A stretch of 7,769 nt of DNA from Candidatus Omnitrophota bacterium. Its GTDB lineage: Bacteria > Omnitrophota > Omnitrophia > Omnitrophales > Aquincolibacteriaceae. Position 1 is the first letter of the stretch. The number at the start of each line of letters is the position of its first letter. Positions 1-4,311 of this stretch are shown piece by piece. Location: the NCBI GenBank assembly GCA_023819025.1, contig JAMWDC010000087.1, forward strand, positions 1-7,769. The letters run 5' to 3'. The position numbers and the translations under genes are program-made. Below the pieces are notes generated by a model, which searched no databases, was not told the origin of the DNA, and saw only the letters and a program-made list of their open reading frames with translations.

Positions 1-579
1 ATATCGCTCACCAACGACCTTACGGCCGAGATTTGCAAGCTGATGGAGAATACCTTCCGCGACGTGAACGTGGCGCTGGCGAACGTGTTCGCTCGCATGG
101 CGGAGGAAGCAGGCGTAGACGTGTGGGAAGCCATCGAGCTCGCCAACCGCCACCCGCGCGTCAAGATACTCCGCCCCGGCCCAGGAACCGGCGGCCATTG
201 CATATCCGTGGACCCGTGGTTCCTGGTGGAGGCGTTTCCGGAGCACGCCGATCTGGTCAGAATCGCCAGGGAGGTGAACGACTCGCAGCCGGAACGCCTC
301 CTGAACCGCATGATGGCCGCCGGAAAACTCGGCGTCGGGGACAAGTTGGCGATCCTCGGGGCCGCCTATAAGGCGGACGTGGACGCTCTGACGGACACAC
401 GGACGGATTCGGATGCCGGTCAAGGAGCGGATCCTGACGAAGAGGCGGAGGATACCGAAGAGGCCCCAAAGCGGGCGGAGACTTCTAAAGAGCAAAGCCG
501 GAAATTTTCATGGTATGAAAATAGGCCCGGTTCCGATGATTTAACAAGCGCCCCGCCTGACGACGTCGTTGAACCCTGA
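1..579 (+). CDS. wecC: WecC-like UDP-ManNAc/nucleotide-sugar dehydrogenase, 5' partial, C-terminus replaced
   Basis: The frame is open from base 1, so the 5' end lies outside the window. The visible part matches the central helical domain of UDP-N-acetylmannosamine/UDP-glucose dehydrogenases: a CKLMENTFRDVN segment (codons 12-23) with the conserved Lys at codon 13, and GPGTGGHCISVDPWFL with the catalytic Cys at codon 67 (TGC, 199-201). In this family the enzyme oxidises the sugar C6 alcohol to a carboxylate with NAD+, supplying uronic acids for surface polysaccharide. The UDP-binding C-terminal domain begins normally (LAILGAAYKADVDAL, to about base 390), but the recognisable domain then stops. 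What follows is about 63 residues of unrelated sequence, acidic at first, ending at TGA 577-579; about 100 family residues are missing. The domain part is GC-rich (65-70% in lines I counted) compared with 47-57% in lpdA lines. The gene is probably non-functional or a chimeric junction. Family assignment is firm; WecC rather than another UDP-sugar dehydrogenase is likely from the GGHCISVDPWF wording. Confidence 0.8.
   Translation: MSLTNDLTAEICKLMENTFRDVNVALANVFARMAEEAGVDVWEAIELANRHPRVKILRPGPGTGGHCISVDPWFLVEAFPEHADLVRIAREVNDSQPERLLNRMMAAGKLGVGDKLAILGAAYKADVDALTDTRTDSDAGQGADPDEEAEDTEEAPKRAETSKEQSRKFSWYENRPGSDDLTSAPPDDVVEP
504..522. other. Small perfect inverted repeat in the aberrant wecC tail
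   Basis: ATTTTCAT (504-511) and ATGAAAAT (515-522) form a perfect 8-bp stem with a 3-base loop. It lies inside the non-homologous 3' part of the first reading frame, where base composition turns AT-rich. No T-run follows, so it is not a convincing terminator. A second palindrome, ACGACGTCGT, lies at 560-569. Both could be chance or remnants of whatever sequence joined the wecC fragment here. Confidence 0.3.
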
Positions 580-615
580 GCCGAGATGCGGCTTCGATAC
601 GACTCAAACTTATCA

Positions 616-643
616 TTGATCCCACCGCCTTCTTTGTTATATA
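616..643 (+). promoter_or_regulatory. Candidate sigma70-type promoter of pgeF
   Basis: TTGATC (616-621) and TATATA (638-643) are separated by 16 bases; TATAGT (640-645) would give 18. The expected transcription start falls around 649-652, only a few bases before the pgeF ATG at 654. The stretch lies in the short gap (580-653) after the wecC-like frame, where nothing else is seen except a 5-bp hairpin at 579-593. Confidence 0.45.
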
Positions 644-653
644 GTTTCCATTT

Positions 654-1373
654 ATGGAAGCGTCTCTAAAGTCGAGTAGCGTCTATCAGCTGGATATCTT
701 CGGCAGTGACGTCCTGGTCGCATTTTCCGGACGCGAGTTCTCCAACTCCCGGCGCAAATCTTTTTTAAAGCAAATCGCCGTATCGCCCAAGTCCTTAAAT
801 CTTCTCCAACAGGTCCACAGTGCGAACCTTGCCCTGGTCACCTCGGATCAAAAGCCCGACGTGAATTGCAAGGCCGACGGCATGCTCACATCCGAGGAAG
901 GCGTTCCTTTGGGCATTCTGACCGCGGATTGCGTCCCCATTTTTTTCTGGGATCCAGACCACCGCGTGATCGGGATCGCGCATGCAGGGTGGCGGGGAAT
1001 CCTGCAGGAAATTGCGCCGAAAATGATCTGGGCGTTCCGCCAAAATTTTGCTTCAAAAAGCACATCGATTCGTGTTATCTATGGGCCGGCCATCCGGAAA
1101 TGCTGTTATGAAGTGGGTGCGGAATTTAAAGAACTTTTTCCAGATCATTACACAAGGGTCCCCAAGGTCGAAAATCCGGAAGGGCCGGAAAAAGGTTATT
1201 TGGATATGATCGGGGCGATTACGGATCAATTGATTCGCGACGGCCTTGCGGCAGAAAATATTCATGACACAGGGATTTGCACCTCCTGTCAGAACGACCG
1301 TTTTTTCTCGGCCCGGCGTGAGGGCGGCACAAGCGAACGCACCCTTTCCGTGATTCAGATTTTGAAAAAATGA
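654..1373 (+). CDS. pgeF: Peptidoglycan editing factor PgeF (YfiH/LACC1-type laccase-domain enzyme)
   Basis: This is a complete 239-residue protein, the usual length for the family. Family signatures appear in order: QVHS (His55), ADGMLT (74-79), LTADCVP (Cys93), AHAGWRG (His110), GPAIRKCCYEVG (144-155) and CTSCQNDRFFSARREG (209-224). His55, Cys93 and His110 correspond to the metal-binding/catalytic triad of E. coli YfiH. The family was once annotated as polyphenol oxidase; known members process purine nucleosides or, in E. coli, remove wrongly incorporated L-Ser from peptidoglycan precursors. No signal peptide is seen, so it should be cytosolic. The ATG at 654 was chosen because it lets the protein begin just before the first conserved beta strand and the next Met is only at residue 77. 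No Shine-Dalgarno precedes it, and a promoter -10 ends only about 10 bases upstream, which suggests a leaderless or nearly leaderless mRNA. It stands alone, with 103 bases before the next gene. Confidence 0.93.
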   Translation: MEASLKSSSVYQLDIFGSDVLVAFSGREFSNSRRKSFLKQIAVSPKSLNLLQQVHSANLALVTSDQKPDVNCKADGMLTSEEGVPLGILTADCVPIFFWDPDHRVIGIAHAGWRGILQEIAPKMIWAFRQNFASKSTSIRVIYGPAIRKCCYEVGAEFKELFPDHYTRVPKVENPEGPEKGYLDMIGAITDQLIRDGLAAENIHDTGICTSCQNDRFFSARREGGTSERTLSVIQILKK

Positions 1374-1418
1374 TTGATCGTACATTTCCAAAAGTACCGG
1401 GTCAGGTTTCAATTCTTC

Positions 1419-1448
1419 CTGCATCCTGTTTTCATGTTTGTTTATGAT
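1419..1448 (+). promoter_or_regulatory. Weak candidate promoter of the small peptide gene
   Basis: TATGAT (1443-1448) resembles a -10 box, and CTGCAT (1419-1424) is a poor -35 at an 18-base spacing. A start near 1455 would give a leader of about 22 bases before the ATG at 1477. The boxes are weak, and read-through from pgeF is equally possible because no terminator is visible after pgeF. Confidence 0.22.
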
Positions 1449-1476
1449 CTTGTCAAAATTACAAGGAATAAAAGGC

Positions 1477-1695
1477 ATGAGGAAGATCAAATACATGCCG
1501 CCTGAGTTGCGGCAGATTGCTATCACGCGGAATAGTAACGCGGAGGGCGATTGCATTTCTGGGTCCGGTGATATAACCAGTTGTAATACAGGTACTTCTG
1601 CACCTGTTTGGGGGTCTGGAAGTAGCGCCAGTGGATTCTGTTCAGCAAACGGCATCGGAGCTAGTACTTGCAGTGCTACGGGATCCGGCGTTTAA
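1477..1695 (+). CDS. Small Cys/Gly/Ser-repeat peptide, putative RiPP precursor
   Basis: This frame encodes 72 residues. I do not recognise a named family. The first 20 or so residues (MRKIKYMPPELRQIAITRNS) are basic to amphipathic and contain Y6-M-P-P-E-L11, a match to the YxxPxL motif by which lasso-peptide and some other RiPP leaders bind their RRE/PqqD-like partner. The rest (about 22-72) is almost entirely Gly, Ser, Thr, Ala and Asn. Cys26, Cys36, Cys55 and Cys65 fall on a period of about ten, with Trp45 filling the vacant third position. The bulk of the core has no charged residue except Asp32. There is no hydrophobic signal sequence. The start at 1477 is supported by AAGGA (1463-1467) at 9-base spacing; an in-frame ATG at 1438 lacks an SD. 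No modification enzyme, protease or transporter is nearby, so maturation would have to be encoded elsewhere. Alternatives are a small surface or metal-binding protein, or a fortuitous frame, which the ordered repeat makes less likely. Confidence 0.6.
   Translation: MRKIKYMPPELRQIAITRNSNAEGDCISGSGDITSCNTGTSAPVWGSGSSASGFCSANGIGASTCSATGSGV
1552..1692 (+). repeat. Five-unit ~10-residue tandem repeat in the small peptide
   Basis: The core can be laid out as five units starting at Cys26, Cys36, Trp45, Cys55 and Cys65. The first three begin x-[ST]-G-S/T (CISGS, CNTGT, WGSGS) and the last two are CSANG and CSATG. Intervals are 10, 9, 10 and 10 residues. Codons differ freely between units (TGC and TGT for Cys; GGG, GGT, GGA and GGC for Gly), so this is a conserved protein pattern rather than a recent DNA duplication. 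Confidence 0.55.
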
Positions 1696-1787
1696 CTTTG
1701 CGAACCCCTTCCAAAAATGTTGGGACCGCGCTTCGTGATTTTCGTTTCTTTGTTCCGTTTTCTCCCCGCGGATAAATCAGAGATTCG

Positions 1788-1796
1788 TGATATAAT
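1788..1796 (+). promoter_or_regulatory. Extended -10 promoter of efp
   Basis: TGA followed by a consensus TATAAT (1791-1796) makes a TGn extended -10 element; no good -35 is found upstream. The start would be near 1803, giving a leader of about 24 bases that carries the strong SD. The preceding stretch (1696-1787) is pyrimidine-rich, with no gene and no clear terminator for the small peptide gene. Confidence 0.6.
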
Positions 1797-1810
1797 ATGC
1801 TCTCATTTTT

Positions 1811-1818
1811 AAAGGAGG
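1811..1818 (+). promoter_or_regulatory. Strong Shine-Dalgarno that fixes the efp start
   Basis: AAAGGAGG, an excellent match to the anti-SD, lies 8 bases before the ATG at 1827. It rules out the in-frame ATG at 1797, which would overlap the promoter -10 and add ten residues absent from EF-P proteins. Confidence 0.85.
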
Positions 1819-1826
1819 CTATTCCT

Positions 1827-2381
1827 ATGCAAGCCAAGGACTTACGTAAAGGTACGACCATTTTTTTTCAGAACGATCTTTATATCGTGACGGATTACCG
1901 GCATTATACGCCCGGCAATAAACGCGGGTTTGTCCAGATCGAGATGAAAAGTCTGAAGACCGGAAAGATTCTTCAAAATAAATTCGCCTCGGACGATGAA
2001 GTCGAACGGGCGGTTCTGGATCCCAAACCCTGCCAGTATCTGTATCATGACGACCAGGGTTATCATTTTATGGAAATGGAAGATTATCACACCTTTGCCC
2101 TCAGCGCGGATGTGATCGGCGATTCGAAATATTACCTGAAAGAGAACATGGAAATTAAGATCGATTTTTATGAAGGCAATCCCGCCATTCCGGAAATTCC
2201 AAAAGTGGTTGTTCTCAAAGTGACCGAGTCTCCGCCCTGGATCAAAGGGGATTCGGTTTCCAATAATATGAAACCCGCGGTCTGCGAAACCGGGCTCAAA
2301 ATCCAAGTGCCTTTGTTTATCAACGAAGGCAACGAGATCAAAGTCAACACGGAAACCGGTGAGTACATCGGCCGCGCGTAA
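1827..2381 (+). CDS. efp: Translation elongation factor P (EF-P)
   Basis: The product has 184 residues, typical for EF-P. It binds ribosomes stalled on consecutive prolines, between the P and E sites, and promotes peptide bond formation. The three-barrel layout can be followed: KOW-like domain I (about 1-62), OB domain II (about 65-128) and domain III (about 131-184). Domain III ends in the family signature with VPLFINEG (161-168), IKV (171-173) and GEYIGR (178-183). The domain I loop that reaches the tRNA acceptor end reads Y-T-P-G-N-K-R-G (27-34). Aligned without gaps to E. coli PGK(34)GQ, the modified Lys is Asn31 here, with Lys32 next to it. That loop differs from the EpmA-type (PGKG) and EarP-type (Arg32) forms, so any modification would differ or be absent. 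No epmA, epmB or earP gene is nearby. The gene has its own extended -10 promoter and strong SD. No terminator is seen before lpdA, 130 bases downstream. Confidence 0.95.
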   Translation: MQAKDLRKGTTIFFQNDLYIVTDYRHYTPGNKRGFVQIEMKSLKTGKILQNKFASDDEVERAVLDPKPCQYLYHDDQGYHFMEMEDYHTFALSADVIGDSKYYLKENMEIKIDFYEGNPAIPEIPKVVVLKVTESPPWIKGDSVSNNMKPAVCETGLKIQVPLFINEGNEIKVNTETGEYIGRA

Positions 2382-2392
2382 AGCATTCGAAA

Positions 2393-2468
2393 CTGAAGAT
2401 CAAGGACCGAATATCGAAGATGAAGACTGAAACTGCGAGCTAAAGACCGCTAGCTGAAGACGAAAGAC
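2393..2468 (+). repeat. Purine-rich degenerate repeat between efp and lpdA
   Basis: GAAGA recurs at 2395, 2416, 2422 and 2456, with AAAGAC at 2442 and 2463, and AGCTAAAGAC (2439-2448) is repeated as AGCTGAAGAC (2452-2461). The units are irregular, so this looks like a decayed simple-sequence array. It codes for nothing visible. It would give an unstructured purine-rich RNA stretch if efp and lpdA were co-transcribed. Confidence 0.4.
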
Positions 2469-2498
2469 GCAATGTGTGTTGGGTCGCTATGAAGGAGC

Positions 2499-2504
2499 GA
2501 GGAG
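2499..2504 (+). promoter_or_regulatory. Shine-Dalgarno supporting the lpdA start
   Basis: GAGGAG at 2499-2504 sits 7 bases before the ATG at 2512. This supports that start over the in-frame GTG at 2476, which would add twelve basic residues not expected before the FAD-binding strand. Two further purine motifs (AAGGAG at 2492-2497 and AGGAG at 2506-2510) flank it. Confidence 0.65.
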
Positions 2505-2511
2505 CAGGAGC

Positions 2512-3933
2512 ATGACGGATATCAAGACTGAAATTGCGGTTGTGGGTTCCGGGCCCGGCGGATATACTGCGGCGTTTTATGCAGCGGATCGGGGAAAACG
2601 AGTTGTCCTGATTGAAAGCAGTGACCGTTTAGGCGGTGTGTGCCTGAACCACGGATGTATTCCTTCAAAAGCCTTCCTGCATGCAAGTCACCTTATCCGG
2701 GAAGCGCGGGAATCCGGTTTTCGGGGCATTGATTTCGGATCGCCCAAAATCGATCTCGAAAAGATGCGCGCCTGGAAAGATTCGATCCTTCATAAACTTG
2801 GCAGTGGAATCCGCGAACTCGCCAAAAAAAGAGACGTTGAAATCATGCACGGGCGCGGATGTTTCGAAAACTCCAAAACGCTTCGGGTCGATACGGCCGG
2901 CGGCAAAAAATTTGTTCATTTTGAAAAGGCAATTATTGCAACAGGATCGAAACCCGCCCTGCCATCGGACTTCGATCTCGGCGGCGGGTGCATTATGACA
3001 TCGACACAGGCCCTTGAATGCAAAGAGGTTCCTAACAGTCTTTTGATTGTCGGCGCGGGCTATATCGGGATGGAACTCGGGACTGTTTATGCCGCGCTCG
3101 GCAGCCAAATTGTCGTGGCTGAGGTATTAGAAAATATTCTCACGGGTGCGGATCCGGATCTGGCTCTTTATGTCATGAAGTCTGCCCAGACGAATTTTAA
3201 AGAAATCCGTTTGAATACCCACGTGGCCGGGATAACAGCCGAAAGCGGAAAAATTAAAGTGACTTTTGAGGCGGGCGATGCGTCGAGAACGGAGGAACTT
3301 TTCGACCGGGTTCTTGTATCGGTCGGCCGCACTCCGAATACAGAAGATCTCGGGTTGGAACATACCAAAGTCCAAAAAGACGAAAAAGGTTTCATTCAAG
3401 TCAATGAGGCAAAGCAAACTTCGGATCCCGAAATTTATGCGGTCGGTGATGCCGCAGGCGGCATGCTTTTGGCGCACAAGGCGGCCAAGGAGGCGAGAAT
3501 TGCGGTCGACAGCATCGCGGGCGTGAAATCAAACCCCGAAAAAATTGTGATTCCGGCCGTGGTGTTTACGGATCCGGAGGTGGCTTGGTGCGGACTGACT
3601 GAATCCGAAGCAAGAAAACGGGGTATCGACGTGGTTGTGTCCCGATTTTCTTGGGCGGCATCGGGCCGCGCACTGACCATGGATCGGCCTGACGGTTTGA
3701 CCAAGTTGGTGCTCGATCCCAAGACCGAACGCATCCTCGGGATGGGAGTTGCTGGCTACGGTGCCGCAGAATTAATCGGCGAAGGCGTTTTGGCCGTCCA
3801 AAAGAATATGACAGCCCGCGATCTTGCAGACGCAGTTCATCCTCATCCAACACTCTCGGAAACCATTTCGGAATGCGCCGAGGCCTTCTACGGATTCTCC
3901 GCCTCAGCCTATCCGCGCCGGAGGCATCAGTAA
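2512..3933 (+). CDS. lpdA: Dihydrolipoyl dehydrogenase (E3)
   Basis: The product has 473 residues, the standard length for E3. It reoxidises dihydrolipoyl groups on the E2 or H protein of 2-oxoacid dehydrogenase or glycine-cleavage complexes, passing electrons through a disulfide and FAD to NAD+ in the cytosol. Domain order is complete: FAD-binding GSGPGG (12-17), redox-active GGVCLNHGCIPSK with Cys44 and Cys49, ATG (143-145), NAD-binding GAGYIG (181-186) with an acidic residue at Glu204 that favours NAD over NADP, second FAD motif YAVGDAAGG (309-317), and the dimerisation domain ending in HPHPTLSE with the His445/Glu450 catalytic pair. The segment FSWAASGRALTMDRPDG (379-395) resembles the E. 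coli Lpd type. Mercuric and glutathione reductases are excluded by the C-terminal HPHPTLSE and the absence of their own motifs. No E1, E2 or glycine-cleavage genes are in the window, so the complex it serves is unknown. It is followed by an intergenic hairpin. Confidence 0.95.
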   Translation: MTDIKTEIAVVGSGPGGYTAAFYAADRGKRVVLIESSDRLGGVCLNHGCIPSKAFLHASHLIREARESGFRGIDFGSPKIDLEKMRAWKDSILHKLGSGIRELAKKRDVEIMHGRGCFENSKTLRVDTAGGKKFVHFEKAIIATGSKPALPSDFDLGGGCIMTSTQALECKEVPNSLLIVGAGYIGMELGTVYAALGSQIVVAEVLENILTGADPDLALYVMKSAQTNFKEIRLNTHVAGITAESGKIKVTFEAGDASRTEELFDRVLVSVGRTPNTEDLGLEHTKVQKDEKGFIQVNEAKQTSDPEIYAVGDAAGGMLLAHKAAKEARIAVDSIAGVKSNPEKIVIPAVVFTDPEVAWCGLTESEARKRGIDVVVSRFSWAASGRALTMDRPDGLTKLVLDPKTERILGMGVAGYGAAELIGEGVLAVQKNMTARDLADAVHPHPTLSETISECAEAFYGFSASAYPRRRHQ

Positions 3934-4032
3934 AAACTCGGTGGAATGACCTTTTGGTTCGTTCTTGAAGGATTATTCTCTTCTTTGCGGTGGAGGACCG
4001 GGTGGTAAAAACAGACAAATCTAATGAAAAAA

Positions 4033-4065
4033 GAAAGGCTGATCCAAAAAAAGGATCAGCCTTTC
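4033..4065 (+). terminator. Perfect 13-bp hairpin after lpdA, likely bidirectional terminator
   Basis: GAAAGGCTGATCC (4033-4045) and its exact complement GGATCAGCCTTTC (4053-4065) enclose a loop of seven A. Read on + it ends in CTTTC and then CACCC, a weak U-tract. Read on - it is followed by TTTTTTCATTAG, a good U-tract. It lies 99 bases after the lpdA stop. The rest of 3934-4083 holds no gene. Confidence 0.7.
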
Positions 4066-4205
4066 ACCCATCGTTGAGTTTTCTTGTGTTTTTCGTCCCT
4101 GGGCTTTTCTACCTCACTTTTTACCTGTGTTAGACGAACGATTGTTCATGCTTCTGTCGTTACTTCTTTCACGTCATTTCTTTTTACGGCATTTCCACGA
4201 CATTC

Positions 4206-4234
4206 TTTATCCCGGCGCGAAAAATTGCTATCAT
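4206..4234 (+). promoter_or_regulatory. Candidate extended -10 promoter of the FAD/Fe-S oxidase gene
   Basis: TGC followed by TATCAT (4229-4234) forms a TGn extended -10. TTTATC at 4206-4211, 17 bases upstream, is a poor -35. Transcription would start near 4241, giving a leader of about 70 bases before the ATG at 4312. The preceding 4066-4200 is a pyrimidine-rich non-coding stretch containing GAACGATTGTTC (4136-4147). Confidence 0.4.
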
Positions 4235-4311
4235 GCCAATGCGAGGCCCGAATCCCCTGGGGCAAGAGTCCGTTGAATGGCCTTTTCAAAACGGCCGAGA
4301 ACGAGAAGGAT

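Noticed and set aside
33..371. 112-codon Arg/Gly/Pro-rich frame overlapping wecC
   Set aside because: It is a shadow frame produced by the high G+C of the wecC fragment; the catalytic motif is in the other frame.
1438..1476. Upstream in-frame ATG for the small peptide
   Set aside because: It overlaps the candidate -10 box and lacks an SD, whereas the ATG at 1477 has AAGGA at 9-base spacing.
1053..1655. 200-codon minus-strand frame opposite pgeF and the small peptide gene
   Set aside because: It is antisense to a clear pgeF gene, shows no recognisable domain, and has no SD or promoter at its start.
1797..1826. Upstream in-frame ATG for efp
   Set aside because: It lies at the -10 box and before the expected transcription start; the strong SD belongs to the ATG at 1827.
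4084..4311. 76-residue N-terminal extension of the FAD/Fe-S oxidase
   Set aside because: The extra residues are low-complexity Ser/Phe/Arg sequence, have no SD at their start, overlap the candidate promoter, and the family begins about where the ATG at 4312 puts it. The frame is open by chance.
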